From the NCBI GenBank assembly GCA_035447065.1, contig DAOTGJ010000011.1, forward strand, positions 1-64,000: DNA of 64,000 nt, written 5' to 3'. Source of the DNA: CALEMW01 sp035447065 (GTDB lineage Bacteria > Krumholzibacteriota > Krumholzibacteriia > LZORAL124-64-63). Below the pieces are notes generated by a model. It was not told where the DNA came from, ran no database searches, and saw only the letters and a list, made by a program, of their open reading frames with translations. The position numbers and the translations under genes are program-made. This document shows, piece after piece, positions 30,559 through 40,311 of the stretch. Every line of letters begins with the position of its first letter. Position 1 is the first letter of the stretch.

Positions 30559-32673
30559 GTGCCCTGGACCTTCCTGAATCCCGGCCTGCTCCTGGGCGCC
30601 CTCGCCGCCGGCGTGCCCCTGCTTCTGCATCTGCTGCAGAACCGCCGCCCGCGTCGCGTGCCCTTCAGCGACCTGACCTTCCTGCGCGAGGTGTCCGCCC
30701 ACCGCGCCCGCAGCCTGGGCATCCGCCGCTGGCTGCTGCTGCTGGTGCGCATGCTGGCCATCGTGCTGCTGGCGGTGGGCGCCGCTCGGCCGCGCCTGGG
30801 CGGCCTGGCTCCGGGCGAGGGCGACCGCGCCTCCCTGCTGATCCTGATCGATGCGAGCGCCAGCATGCAGACCCAGGACGCCGAGGGCGTGACGCGCTTC
30901 CGGCACGCCCTGGACGCCGCGCACCGCCTCACCGCCGGACTGGACCGCCGCGGCGAGGTGCAGTGGATGCTGGCGGGGGCCCGCACGCGGCCGGTGTTCG
31001 GCGACTGGCTGCCCGCCGCCGCCGTGGCGGACCGGCCGCCGGAGGATCTCGTTCCCACCGACGGCCGCCTGGACCTGGCCGCCGCCCTGACCGCCGCCGC
31101 CGCCGCGGTGGACGGGGCGCGCAGCCGGCCGGTCATCGTCTTCATCGGCGACGGCCGCCCGCCGGCGGACGCCCCCGCCGCCCTTGGCGCCGCCGCGGCG
31201 GAGCTGCAGGCCCGCGGCGTGGACACGGTGGAGCTCGTGTCCGTGGGCGCCGCCACGGCCAACGGCGGCGTGCGCGAACTGCAGCTTCCCGCTCGTCACG
31301 TGCGCCCCGGCGACCGCCTGGAGCTGGCCGCCCTCGCGGTGTCCGGTCGCGAGGACCAGGCGTTCCAGCTGGTGCTGGACGGCCGCGTGCAGGCCGAGGC
31401 CGTGGCCGGCACGGGCGTCGGCGGCGTGACGGAGCTGGCCTTCGCGGCCACGGCGCCCGGCACGGGCCTGCACGCCGGATACGTGCGTACGGACCACGAC
31501 GCCTTCGAAGCCGACGATCGCCGCCCCTTCCTGCTCGACGTGCGCCCGCGCCTGCGCGTGCTCCTGGTCCACGGCGACGCCCCCGGCACGGGCGGCCGCG
31601 GCGGATGGCGCTACCTGGCCCGCGCGCTGGCCCCGGACACGTCGCGGACGGGCCCGGTGGACCTGCGCGCGGTGCGCCAGTCGGAATGGCGGGAGGGGGA
31701 CCTGCCGGACTACGACGTGGTGGTCCTGGCCGACGCCGGCAGCCCCGGCCGCGCCCGTCTGGACGCCCTGGGCGCCTGGCTGGAGGGGGGCGGGCGGCTC
31801 TGGCTCATGCTGGGCGACCCCGCCGACGCCGCGGCCGTGCGCGAGCACCTGCTGCCCCGTCTGGCCGGGGTGGACGACGCCACGTTCCGCACCCTGAGCG
31901 ACGCCGCCGGCGAACGCTGGCGCACCGTGGCCGGCGCCCATCCCATCCTGGACGGCCTGCCGCCCGAGGCCCTGGCCACCTTGGCGGAATCGCGCTGGCG
32001 GCGGGTCTGGAGCCTGCGGGCCCCGGACCTGGAGACCGTGGCGGAGCTGGAGGGCGGCGATCCCCTGCTCCTGGCCGGCGCCCGCGGCCGCGGGCGCCTG
32101 GTGCTGCAGACAGCCTCTCTGGGGCCCGAGGCCTCGGACCTGGCCCGCAGCGCCATGGCCCTGCCCCTGGTCCAGCGCGTGGCCGGCTGGCTGGCCGCGG
32201 GGCGCGCCGCGCCGCCGGTCCTGGAGGCGGGCCGGCCCCTGACCTGGACCGCGCCGGATCCGCGGGCCCTGGGGGCCGAGGCCGAACTGGAGCCCGTGCT
32301 CTGGCATCGGCCCGCCCGGGAACGGGAGCCCGTCCGCGCCTACGACGTGCGGGTGGACTGGCAGGAGAGCCGGCCTGTGATCCACGGCCCGGCCGATCCT
32401 CCCGTCGGACACTGGTTCCTGGTGGCCGGCGGTGATACCCTGGCGGCCGCGGTCACGGTGCTGCCCGCGAGCGAGGTGGAACCCGCCACGCCGCCCCTGG
32501 AACCCGTGGAGCTGCTGGCCGGCACCGGCCTGCGCCCCGGCGGCAGCCTGGGCGACGCCTCCGCCTCCGCCGTGGGGGCCGCCCTCTCCGGGCGTGACCT
32601 GACCGTCTGGTTCCTGCTCGCGGCGGCCCTGCTGCTGCTCTGGGAGACCCGGCTGGCCCGCGGCGAGGGCTGA
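30559..32673 (+). CDS. BatA-like membrane protein with VWA and glutamine-amidotransferase-like regions
   Basis: The product is 704 residues with a GTG start. The first 60 residues (FLNPGLLLGALAAGVPLLLHLLQ, RRVPFSDLTFLREV) are the BatA/aerotolerance N-terminal module with one membrane helix, followed by a second helix (WLLLLVRMLAIVLLAVG). A VWA domain with LIDASASM begins near residue 94. The middle part has a class I amidotransferase-like fold (LRVLLVHGDAPGTGG, DYDVVVLADAG) without an obvious catalytic Cys. A final helix lies near residue 690. The bulk between helices is probably extracytoplasmic. Together with MoxR and DUF58 it forms an envelope-associated complex of unknown purpose. Confidence 0.9.
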   Translation: MPWTFLNPGLLLGALAAGVPLLLHLLQNRRPRRVPFSDLTFLREVSAHRARSLGIRRWLLLLVRMLAIVLLAVGAARPRLGGLAPGEGDRASLLILIDASASMQTQDAEGVTRFRHALDAAHRLTAGLDRRGEVQWMLAGARTRPVFGDWLPAAAVADRPPEDLVPTDGRLDLAAALTAAAAAVDGARSRPVIVFIGDGRPPADAPAALGAAAAELQARGVDTVELVSVGAATANGGVRELQLPARHVRPGDRLELAALAVSGREDQAFQLVLDGRVQAEAVAGTGVGGVTELAFAATAPGTGLHAGYVRTDHDAFEADDRRPFLLDVRPRLRVLLVHGDAPGTGGRGGWRYLARALAPDTSRTGPVDLRAVRQSEWREGDLPDYDVVVLADAGSPGRARLDALGAWLEGGGRLWLMLGDPADAAAVREHLLPRLAGVDDATFRTLSDAAGERWRTVAGAHPILDGLPPEALATLAESRWRRVWSLRAPDLETVAELEGGDPLLLAGARGRGRLVLQTASLGPEASDLARSAMALPLVQRVAGWLAAGRAAPPVLEAGRPLTWTAPDPRALGAEAELEPVLWHRPAREREPVRAYDVRVDWQESRPVIHGPADPPVGHWFLVAGGDTLAAAVTVLPASEVEPATPPLEPVELLAGTGLRPGGSLGDASASAVGAALSGRDLTVWFLLAAALLLLWETRLARGEG

Positions 32674-32688
32674 GCCCCGCACCGGATC

Positions 32689-32716
32689 TTGCCCTTCCGG
32701 TCCGAAGCGTTAGGTT
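32689..32716 (+). promoter_or_regulatory. Candidate promoter for nifU-nifS
   Basis: TTGCCC (32689-32694), 16-base spacer, TAGGTT (32711-32716). Initiation near 32723 would give a leader of about 54 bases. The -35 and spacing equal those before the Rrf2 regulator gene, but I see no clear shared operator. Confidence 0.45.
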
Positions 32717-32776
32717 TCCGGGTGGAGAACTCGTGTTTTCGAATGGCCGCGGCCGTCGGGACGGGGAGAACGCACC

Positions 32777-33652
32777 ATGTGGGATTATTCGGACAAGGTC
32801 CTCGAGCACTTCATGAACCCGCGCAACGTGGGCGACGTGGAGAACCCCGACGGCGTGGGCGAGGTGGGCTCCATGGCCTGCGGCGACGCCCTGCGCCTCA
32901 CCCTGAAGATCGACGCCGAGGGCCGCATCGAGAAGGCCATGTTCCGCACCTTCGGCTGCGGCAGCGCCATCGCGTCGTCGTCCGTGCTCACGGAGATGGT
33001 CGCGGGCCGGACGCTGGAGGAGGCCGCGCGCATCACCAACGAGGACATCGCCCGCGAGCTGGGCGGCCTCCCGCGCGAGAAGATGCACTGCTCGGTCATG
33101 GGACGCGAGGCCCTCGAGGCCGCCATGATCGACTACTACAAGCGCCAGGGACGCGACGTGCCCTGCGAGCTCATCGTCACCGACGTGGAGATCTGCCACT
33201 GCTATCAGGTGAAGCGGTCCACCATCAAGAACGCCGTCAAGCAGCACAAGCTGAAGGACGTGGAGGACGTCACCCACTACACCAAGGCGGGCGGCGGCTG
33301 CACGGCCTGCCACCACGACATCCGCCACATCATCGACGACGTCTGGGAGGAGATGGGCACGGACGCCGGCCTGGTGACCATCGGCGGCCTGGCGCCGCCC
33401 GCGCCGCCCGTGCGGGAGGATGCGCGCACGGCCCAGATCCGCGACCTGGTGGAGAACGACATCGCCCGCGGCCTGCGCACCGACGGCGGCGACATCGAGC
33501 TGGTGCGCATCGTGGAGAACCGCGTGCACGTGCGGCTCACCGGCGCCTGCGCCTCCTGCCCGGCGAGCCAGGCCACCATCAAGGGCTGGGTGGAATCGCA
33601 GCTGCGCGAGCACGTGAGCGAGGATCTCGAAGTCGTCGAGGAGCGGTCGTGA
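32777..33652 (+). CDS. nifU: NifU-type Fe-S cluster assembly scaffold, full three-domain form
   Basis: NifU builds and delivers Fe-S clusters using sulfur from the desulfurase encoded next. The 291-residue product shows all three modules: IscU-like scaffold (residues 1-125; ligands C35, C61, C105), a central [2Fe-2S] BFD-like domain (C140, C142, C175, C178), and a C-terminal Nfu domain with CASC (C258, C261). It overlaps nifS by GTGA. No nitrogenase genes are in view, so a general Fe-S role is inferred, as in Helicobacter and other bacteria with NIF-type housekeeping systems. Confidence 0.96.
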   Translation: MWDYSDKVLEHFMNPRNVGDVENPDGVGEVGSMACGDALRLTLKIDAEGRIEKAMFRTFGCGSAIASSSVLTEMVAGRTLEEAARITNEDIARELGGLPREKMHCSVMGREALEAAMIDYYKRQGRDVPCELIVTDVEICHCYQVKRSTIKNAVKQHKLKDVEDVTHYTKAGGGCTACHHDIRHIIDDVWEEMGTDAGLVTIGGLAPPAPPVREDARTAQIRDLVENDIARGLRTDGGDIELVRIVENRVHVRLTGACASCPASQATIKGWVESQLREHVSEDLEVVEERS

Positions 33653-34866
33653 CCCAACAGGAGCTCATCGCCGGCCTGCCGCCGCGTCCCCCCGAGGGCG
33701 TGTACCTGGACAACAACGCGACCACCCGGGTGGCCCCCGAGGTGATCGACGCCATGCTGCCCTTCCTGCGCGACCACTACGGCAACCCGTCGAGCATGCA
33801 CGCCTTCGGCGCCGTGGCCGGACGCGCCCTGGACCGCGCCCGCGACCAGGTGGCCGCCCTGGTGGGCGCCGAGTCGCCCGGCGAGATCGTCTTCACCGGC
33901 GGCGGCTCCGAGAGCGACAACCTGGCGGTGGTGGGCGCCCTGCGCGCCCAGCCCGACAAGCGGCACGTGGTCACCACGGTCGTGGAGCATCCCGCCGTGC
34001 TGGGCCTCTGCCGCGAGCTGGAGAGCCGGCTGGGCTACAAGGTTACCTACCTGCCCGTGGACGGCCGCGGCCGCCTGGACCTGCAGGCCCTGCGCGACGC
34101 CCTGCGCCCGGACACGGCGGTGGTGAGCGTGATGGCCGCCAACAACGAGACGGGCGTGATCTTCCCCACGGAGGAGATCGGCGCCGTGGTCAAGGAGCAC
34201 GGCGCGGTGTACCACGTGGACGCCGTGCAGGCCGCGGGCAAGCTGCCGCTGGACATGCGCGCCTCCACCGTGGACCTGCTGTCCATCAGCGGCCACAAGA
34301 TCCACGCCTGCAAGGGCGTGGGCGCCCTCTACGTGCGGCGCGGCACCAAGCTGCGGCCGCTGATCGTGGGCGGACACCAGGAGCGCGGCCGGCGCGCCGG
34401 CACGGAGAACGTGAGCGGCGTGGTGGGTCTGGGCGTGGCGTCGGACCTGGCCGCGGCCCACCGCGAGGAGGAGAACGTCCGCGTGCGCGCCCTGCGCGAC
34501 CGCCTGGCCCGCGACATCCTGGCCGCGGTGCCGGACAGCCGCCTCAACGGGGACGCGGAGCACCGGCTGCCCAACACGGCCAACATCAGCTTCGACTACA
34601 TCGAGGGCGAGGGCATCCTGCTGCTGCTGGACCGCTGCGGCATCGCCGCCAGCAGCGGCAGCGCCTGCACCAGCGGCTCGCTGGAGCCGTCGCACGTGCT
34701 GAAGGCCATGGGCGTGCCGTTCGTGGCGGCCCACGGCTCCATCCGCTTCTCGCTGAGCCGCTACAACACCGAGGCCGACGTGGACTACACGGTCCAGGTG
34801 CTGCCGCGGATCGTGGAGCGCCTGCGCGCCATCACCCCCTTCAACGAGAGCCGCCCCACCTTCTGA
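33649..34866 (+). CDS. nifS: Cysteine desulfurase, NifS/IscS class
   Basis: This PLP enzyme converts cysteine to alanine and passes persulfide sulfur to NifU. The 405-residue product has YLDNNATTRVAPEV near the start, HVVTTVVEHPAV, the PLP lysine in SISGHKIHACKG (about K217) and the active-site loop SSGSACTSGS (about C340), the long-loop group I form. The GTG start overlaps the nifU stop. Mfd starts 27 bases downstream, so transcription may continue into the next cluster. Confidence 0.97.
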   Translation: MTQQELIAGLPPRPPEGVYLDNNATTRVAPEVIDAMLPFLRDHYGNPSSMHAFGAVAGRALDRARDQVAALVGAESPGEIVFTGGGSESDNLAVVGALRAQPDKRHVVTTVVEHPAVLGLCRELESRLGYKVTYLPVDGRGRLDLQALRDALRPDTAVVSVMAANNETGVIFPTEEIGAVVKEHGAVYHVDAVQAAGKLPLDMRASTVDLLSISGHKIHACKGVGALYVRRGTKLRPLIVGGHQERGRRAGTENVSGVVGLGVASDLAAAHREEENVRVRALRDRLARDILAAVPDSRLNGDAEHRLPNTANISFDYIEGEGILLLLDRCGIAASSGSACTSGSLEPSHVLKAMGVPFVAAHGSIRFSLSRYNTEADVDYTVQVLPRIVERLRAITPFNESRPTF

Positions 34867-34892
34867 GCGGGGCGGCGCCGGAAAGGCGCCCC

Positions 34893-37800
34893 ATGGACGA
34901 CGCCGCCGGTTCCGCCGTCGGGACCGCCGCGACCGCCGCCGGCCTGCTCGGCCGGCTCCTGCCCCGCGAGGCCCCCGCCGAGGGCGTCGCGGCGCTGGCG
35001 TCCGCCCTGGAGCGTCGCCCCGGCCAGGATCCCGTGCTGCTGAGCGGCCTGCACGGCTCGTCGCCCAGCCTGCTGCTCGCGTCCTGGTTCCAGGCCCACC
35101 GCCGCACCCTGCTGGCGGTGGCCCCCACCCGCGACGCCGCCCTCCGCCTGGCCGACGATCTGGAGGCCTGGCTCGGCGCCGACGCGGTGGTCTACCTGCC
35201 TCAGCCCGAGGTGCTGGCCTTCGACCGCAACTCGCCGGATCCGGACCTCACCGGCGCCCTGCTCGCGGGCCTGCGCCGGCTGCGCGACCCGGAGCCGGCG
35301 CTGGCGGTGACCAGCCTGGCCGCCCTGCGCCACCGCGTGCTCGCGCCGGCCCGCCTCGCGTCGGCGTCGTTCACCCTGACGGTCGATCAGCGCGTGGACC
35401 GCGAGGCCCTGGGCGAGCGTCTCACCGCCCTGGGCTACCAGCCCGTGGGCACGGTGGCGCGCACCGGGGACTTCGCGGTGCGCGGCAGCCTGGTGGACCT
35501 GCACCCGCCCGGCTCGCCCGCCGTGCGCGTGGAGTTCTTCGACGACGAGATCGTCTCCCTGCGCACCTTCTCCGCCTCGGACCAGCGCACCACCGGCCGC
35601 CTGGAGCGGGTGGAGGTGCTGCCCGTCTCCCATTTGATCCTGGACGACGACGGCGTGCTGGAGGCCCTGGGCCGCGTGGAGGCCGCCGCGGCGGCGGGGG
35701 AGATCGACGGCGACGACCGCGTGGACCTGGAGGCCCGCATCGAGGAGCGGCTGCACGGCGGCGGCCTGGAGGCGTTCCTGCCCCTGTACGGTCCCACCGC
35801 CCTGCTCTCGGACCACCTGCCCGCGGGGGCGCCGGTGGTGTGGGTGGATCCGGCCCGCCTCTCCGAGCAGAGCGACCTGCTGGACGAGGAGGCGCCGCGC
35901 ATGCGCGCCGCCCGCCTCCACCACGACGCCTGGCTGCCCGACGTGGAGGAGCTGGTGGCCGGCCGCGACGCCCTGGACTTCGCGGACCGCCCCACGGCCT
36001 GGCTCACCGGCGCCTGGATCGCCGGCGACGCCGCCTCCGCCTGGCTGGACCGCACGCCCGCCGCCGAGATGAATCAGGGCACCAGCCGCCCCGGCCTCAG
36101 CGGCGGCGACGTGGCCGAGCTGGGCCGCCGCCTCGCCGACTGGGAGGAGCGGGGCCTGCGCGCCGCCGTGCTCTGCGACAACCGCGGCCAGGCCGCCCGT
36201 CTGGGCGACCTGCTCATGGAGCAGGACGGGCCCGTGCCCTCCGGCCTGCCGGTGGTGGGACGCCTCAGCGAGGGCTTCGTGTGGCCCGCGGCCGGCGCCG
36301 CCCTGGTCACGGACCACGAGTTCTTCGAACGCTACCAGCGTCCCACCCGCTCCCGCTTCCGCGGGGAGGCCGTGGTCAAGGACTCGGGGAACCTGCAGCC
36401 CGGCGAGCACGTGGTGCACGTGGAGTACGGCATCGGCCGCTACCGCGGGCTGCGCCGCATCGCCGTGGAGGGCACCGAGCGCGAGTGCCTGCTCATCGAC
36501 TTCGCCGACGACGACAAGGTCTACGTGCCGGTCGAGAACATCGACCTGGTGGAGCGCTACAGCAGCGACCGCTCGGCCGCGCCGGAGCTGAGCCGGCTGG
36601 GCACGGCGTCGTGGGCCCGCGTCACCAAGAAGGCGCGCAAGGCCATCCAGGCCATGGCGGCGGAGCTGCTGGAGCTGTACGCGGCGCGCGAGAGCCGCCC
36701 GGGCTACGCCTTCCCGGACGACGGCGACCTCATGCGTTCCCTGGAGGAGTCGTTCATCCACCAGGAGACCAAGGACCAGCTCTCCGCCATCGCCGACGTC
36801 AAGAAGGACATGGAGAAGTCCCGCCCCATGGACCGCCTGGTCTGCGGCGACGTGGGCTACGGCAAGACGGAGGTGGCCATGCGCGCCGCCTTCAAGGCCG
36901 TGGAGGCGGGCAAGCAGGTGGCGGTGCTCTGCCCCACCACGCTGCTGGCGCACCAGCACGCGGAGACCTTCGGCGAACGCTTCCGCGACTTCCCCGCCAA
37001 GGTGGAGGTGCTGAGCCGCTTCCGCTCGCCGCAGCAGTCGCGCGAGATCATGCGCAAGGTGCGCGACAAGGAGATCGACGTGCTCATCGGCACGCACCGG
37101 CTCCTCTCGCGCGACGTGAAGTTCGGCGACCTGGGCCTGCTGGTCATCGACGAGGAGCACCGCTTCGGCGTGCGCCACAAGGAGCGCCTCAAGCAGCTGC
37201 GCAAGGAGGTGGACGTGATGACGCTCAGCGCCACGCCCATCCCGCGCACGCTCTACCTGTCGCTCATGGGCGCGCGCGACATGTCGCTGATCAACACGCC
37301 GCCGCGCGACCGCCTGCCCATCCACACCGAGCTCTGCGCCTGGGACGAGGAGCTGCTGCGCGAGGCCATCCTGCGCGAGCTGCACCGCGGCGGGCAGGTG
37401 TTCTTCGTGCACAACCGCGTGGAGACCATCCAGGGCGTGGCGGCCACCATCGCCGGGCTGCTGCCCAACATCCGCGTGGCGGTGGCCCACGGCCAGATGA
37501 AGGAGGAGGAGCTGGAGAAGGTGATGGGCCGCTTCCTGGCGCAGGAGGCCGACGTGCTGGTGACCACCACCATCATCGAGTCGGGCCTGGACATGCCGCG
37601 GGTCAACACCATCATCATCGACCGCGCCGACCGTTTCGGCCTGGCCCAGCTCTACCAGATCCGCGGCCGCGTGGGCCGCTCCAACCAGCGCGCCTTCGCC
37701 TACCTCATGACTCCGCCGGGGGAGGCCCTCACGCCGGACGCTCGGCGGCGCCTGTCGGCCCTGCAGGAGTTCCAGGCCCTGGGCAGCGGCTACCACATCG

Positions 37801-38453
37801 CCATGCGCGACCTGGAGATCCGCGGCGCGGGCAACATCCTGGGGCAGCAGCAGCACGGCCACCTGGAGGCCATCGGGTTCGACCTGTACTGCCGCCTGCT
37901 GGACGAGGCCGTGCGCGAGCTCAAGGGCGGCGGCGCCAGCGCCCTGCTGGACGTGCGCGTGGACCTGCGCCTGCCGGCCTTCCTGCCCGACGACTACATC
38001 GCCGACCCCGAGACCAAGATGGACCTGTACCGGCGCCTGGCGCGGGTGCGCGAGGAGCGGGCCTTCGCCTGGCTGCGCGACGAGATCCAGGACCGTTTCG
38101 GGCCCCTGCCGGAACCCGTGAAGAACCTGCTGGACATCTCGCGGATCCGCCTGCTGGCGGCGCGCAACGGGGTGGAGGAGGTGCGGGCGGGGCGCCGCGG
38201 CCTCAGCCTGTTTTTTGCTGGCGGCCGCGAGCCCACCCCTCATATAATACGCGGTTTGATGGGAACCGGGCCCAAGGGCCTGCAGTTCAAGGCCGTCGAT
38301 CAATTCGTGATGCAGATCCCCGCCGGCCGCGACCAGCTCGGAGCCGCGGCCTTCGCCGTGCTGGACCTTCTGGACCGGCTCGCCGAGGACTCGGCGCCCG
38401 TACCCGCGGGCCGCGCGGGTGGAACCGATGCGACCCCCAAGGAGAAGCCATGA
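34893..38453 (+). CDS. mfd: Transcription-repair coupling factor Mfd
   Basis: Mfd removes RNA polymerase stalled at DNA lesions and recruits UvrA. The 1186-residue product has the full architecture: a degenerate UvrB-like N-terminal region, the RNA polymerase-interacting domain (GEHVVHVEYGIGRYRGL near residue 505), and a RecG-like motor with Walker A GDVGYGKTE (about 652-660), DEEHRFGV (about 753) and QIRGRVGRSNQRAFAYL, then the C-terminal TRCF domain. The stop overlaps the start of the next gene (ATGA). ATG at 34893 has GGAAAGG upstream. Confidence 0.97.
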   Translation: MDDAAGSAVGTAATAAGLLGRLLPREAPAEGVAALASALERRPGQDPVLLSGLHGSSPSLLLASWFQAHRRTLLAVAPTRDAALRLADDLEAWLGADAVVYLPQPEVLAFDRNSPDPDLTGALLAGLRRLRDPEPALAVTSLAALRHRVLAPARLASASFTLTVDQRVDREALGERLTALGYQPVGTVARTGDFAVRGSLVDLHPPGSPAVRVEFFDDEIVSLRTFSASDQRTTGRLERVEVLPVSHLILDDDGVLEALGRVEAAAAAGEIDGDDRVDLEARIEERLHGGGLEAFLPLYGPTALLSDHLPAGAPVVWVDPARLSEQSDLLDEEAPRMRAARLHHDAWLPDVEELVAGRDALDFADRPTAWLTGAWIAGDAASAWLDRTPAAEMNQGTSRPGLSGGDVAELGRRLADWEERGLRAAVLCDNRGQAARLGDLLMEQDGPVPSGLPVVGRLSEGFVWPAAGAALVTDHEFFERYQRPTRSRFRGEAVVKDSGNLQPGEHVVHVEYGIGRYRGLRRIAVEGTERECLLIDFADDDKVYVPVENIDLVERYSSDRSAAPELSRLGTASWARVTKKARKAIQAMAAELLELYAARESRPGYAFPDDGDLMRSLEESFIHQETKDQLSAIADVKKDMEKSRPMDRLVCGDVGYGKTEVAMRAAFKAVEAGKQVAVLCPTTLLAHQHAETFGERFRDFPAKVEVLSRFRSPQQSREIMRKVRDKEIDVLIGTHRLLSRDVKFGDLGLLVIDEEHRFGVRHKERLKQLRKEVDVMTLSATPIPRTLYLSLMGARDMSLINTPPRDRLPIHTELCAWDEELLREAILRELHRGGQVFFVHNRVETIQGVAATIAGLLPNIRVAVAHGQMKEEELEKVMGRFLAQEADVLVTTTIIESGLDMPRVNTIIIDRADRFGLAQLYQIRGRVGRSNQRAFAYLMTPPGEALTPDARRRLSALQEFQALGSGYHIAMRDLEIRGAGNILGQQQHGHLEAIGFDLYCRLLDEAVRELKGGGASALLDVRVDLRLPAFLPDDYIADPETKMDLYRRLARVREERAFAWLRDEIQDRFGPLPEPVKNLLDISRIRLLAARNGVEEVRAGRRGLSLFFAGGREPTPHIIRGLMGTGPKGLQFKAVDQFVMQIPAGRDQLGAAAFAVLDLLDRLAEDSAPVPAGRAGGTDATPKEKP

Positions 38454-40258
38454 GCCTGATGACCACCTCCCGTACGGCGCCGTCCGTGCCGCGCCCCTCC
38501 CTCGCCCTGCTGCTCACGGTCCTGCTGGCCGCTGCGGTCCTCACGGGGTGCGGAGGCGGCGGCGTGGACTCCGACACCGTGGTGGCCAAGGTGGGCGACC
38601 GCGTCGTCACGGTGGCCGACTACGAGCTGATGCTGAGCAAGCTTCAGCCCAACGAGCTGCCCGTCGGCGAGGACGGCGTCCCCCTGGACATGGCCTCCGA
38701 GGCGGGCAAGCGCGCCTTCCTGGACATGGTGGTGAACAAGGAGCTGATGGCGGCCAAGGCCGTGGACCTGGGCTTCGACCAGGACCAGACCATGGTGCAG
38801 GCCAACACCACGCTGCTGGAGAACTTCGCGCCCAAGCTCATGTACCAGGAGCTCAACCAGATCCCGTCGCAGAACGTGACCGACGCCGAGATCGACGCCT
38901 ACTACGAGAACCAGAAGACCGTCCGCAACGTGCACTTCATGATCTGCAACTTCGAGAGCGACGCCCTGGAGGCGCGCCGCCGCCTCATGGACGGCGAGCT
39001 GTGGGAGGACGTGGCCGCGGAGTTCAACGACGGCTCCAAGGGCCCCGCCGGCGACTACACCTTGCAGATCCAGTGGGGCCGCACCGAGGACGCCTTCGAG
39101 AACGTGGTCTTCAACCTCGATGTGGGCGAGATCTCCGAGCCCTTCGACACGGTGTACGGCTGGTGGGTCATCCGTCTGGACTCCATCGGCGAGAACCGCG
39201 TGCCCGAGCTCACCGACCAGCAGCGCGAGCGCATCCGCCAGACCCTGCAGGCCCGCAAGTCGAACCTGATGAACGCCGAGTTCGTGGCCCAGAGCCGCGC
39301 GAAGCACGAGCTGAAGCTGGACGAGACGGCCCTCTGGCTGATCTACAACGGCATGCCGGAGGAGGAGCCCTACCTGGACCCGGAGACCAACAAGCCCGTG
39401 CCCCAGGGCAACCTCAAGCAGCTCGACGTCCCCACCGAGGAGCTGGACCGCGTCTTCTTCTCCGTCAAGTTCGACCTGGACGACGAGCCCGAGGTCTGGA
39501 CCATCGGCGACTACAAGGCCCAGTACGACCAGTGGAACGTGTTCCAGCGTCCCAAGCGCGGGGAGCTGCTGGGCGGCGTGCGCAAGAAGATCCTCAACGA
39601 GATGGTGGACCGCCGCCTGATGATCGCCGAGGCCCGCGAGCGCGGCTACTTCCAGCGTCCCGAGGTCACCGGCGATGTGGACATGAACGTGGAGCGCGCC
39701 ATGGTGCAGAAGCTCCACGACGAGGTGGTCAAGATCGACGAGCGGATCTCGCCCGAGGCCCTGGACGCCTTCTGGAACGAGCACAGGGACGAGTACTACA
39801 TGCAGGAGACGCGCTTCGGCCACGTGGTCTACACCACCGAGCGCGCCTCGGCCGAGGCCGCCGTGCAGACGGCCCGGGGCGGCGACTGGAACGCCGTGCT
39901 GGAGGCCCACTCCGAGAACCCCCAGAACAAGCAGAACGGCGGCGCGGTGCAGATGCCCAAGAGCGGCACCGGCGCCCTGCACGACGTCCTTTACGCCCTG
40001 AGCCGGCCCGGCGACCTCTCCGAGCCCTTCCCCGTGGAGGGCGGCTGGGGCGTGGCGCGCCTGGACTCCATCCAGCCCGGCCGCGCGCGCGAGCTGGACG
40101 AGGTGCGCAACGCCGTGGGCGAGCGCATCAAGATCATCCGCAAGGACCAGGCCCTGAACGAGCTGCTGGCCCAGTGGCGGGACGAGTACGGCGTGGAGAT
40201 CCACGCGGACGTGCTGCCCAAGCTGAAGTCCTGGGACGAGCTCACCGCCGGTTCCTGA
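38450..40258 (+). CDS. Lipoprotein peptidyl-prolyl isomerase, SurA/PrsA-like with two parvulin-type regions
   Basis: The 602-residue product is translated from an ATG overlapping the mfd stop. The signal peptide ends in a lipobox (VLTGC, about C33), so it is an anchored periplasmic folding factor. A SurA-N-like helical region (DTVVAKVGDRVVTVADYELML) is followed by a parvulin-like region at about residues 150-245 and a second at about 440-535 (VYTTERASAEAAVQTARGGDW, PFPVEGGWGVARLDSI). The first region diverges from active parvulins, so isomerase activity may rest with the second or be absent. It is paired with the next gene, another SurA-type chaperone. Confidence 0.88.
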   Translation: MSLMTTSRTAPSVPRPSLALLLTVLLAAAVLTGCGGGGVDSDTVVAKVGDRVVTVADYELMLSKLQPNELPVGEDGVPLDMASEAGKRAFLDMVVNKELMAAKAVDLGFDQDQTMVQANTTLLENFAPKLMYQELNQIPSQNVTDAEIDAYYENQKTVRNVHFMICNFESDALEARRRLMDGELWEDVAAEFNDGSKGPAGDYTLQIQWGRTEDAFENVVFNLDVGEISEPFDTVYGWWVIRLDSIGENRVPELTDQQRERIRQTLQARKSNLMNAEFVAQSRAKHELKLDETALWLIYNGMPEEEPYLDPETNKPVPQGNLKQLDVPTEELDRVFFSVKFDLDDEPEVWTIGDYKAQYDQWNVFQRPKRGELLGGVRKKILNEMVDRRLMIAEARERGYFQRPEVTGDVDMNVERAMVQKLHDEVVKIDERISPEALDAFWNEHRDEYYMQETRFGHVVYTTERASAEAAVQTARGGDWNAVLEAHSENPQNKQNGGAVQMPKSGTGALHDVLYALSRPGDLSEPFPVEGGWGVARLDSIQPGRARELDEVRNAVGERIKIIRKDQALNELLAQWRDEYGVEIHADVLPKLKSWDELTAGS

Positions 40259-40265
40259 CCGCTCC

Positions 40266-40293
40266 GGGCGCCGGGTCTCCGCACCCGGCGCCC
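40266..40293 (+). terminator. GC-rich intergenic stem-loop between the two chaperone genes
   Basis: An 11-bp perfect stem (40266-40276, 40283-40293) with a 6-base loop starts 8 bases past the stop codon. Only CTTG follows, so termination would be partial; it may reduce transcription into surA or stabilise the upstream message. Confidence 0.45.
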
Positions 40294-40311
40294 CTTGAAA
40301 GGATCATGCCC

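Noticed and set aside
32777..34866. nifU-nifS as evidence of nitrogen fixation
   Set aside because: No nitrogenase structural or cofactor genes occur here, and NIF-type assembly serves general Fe-S needs in several non-fixing bacteria.
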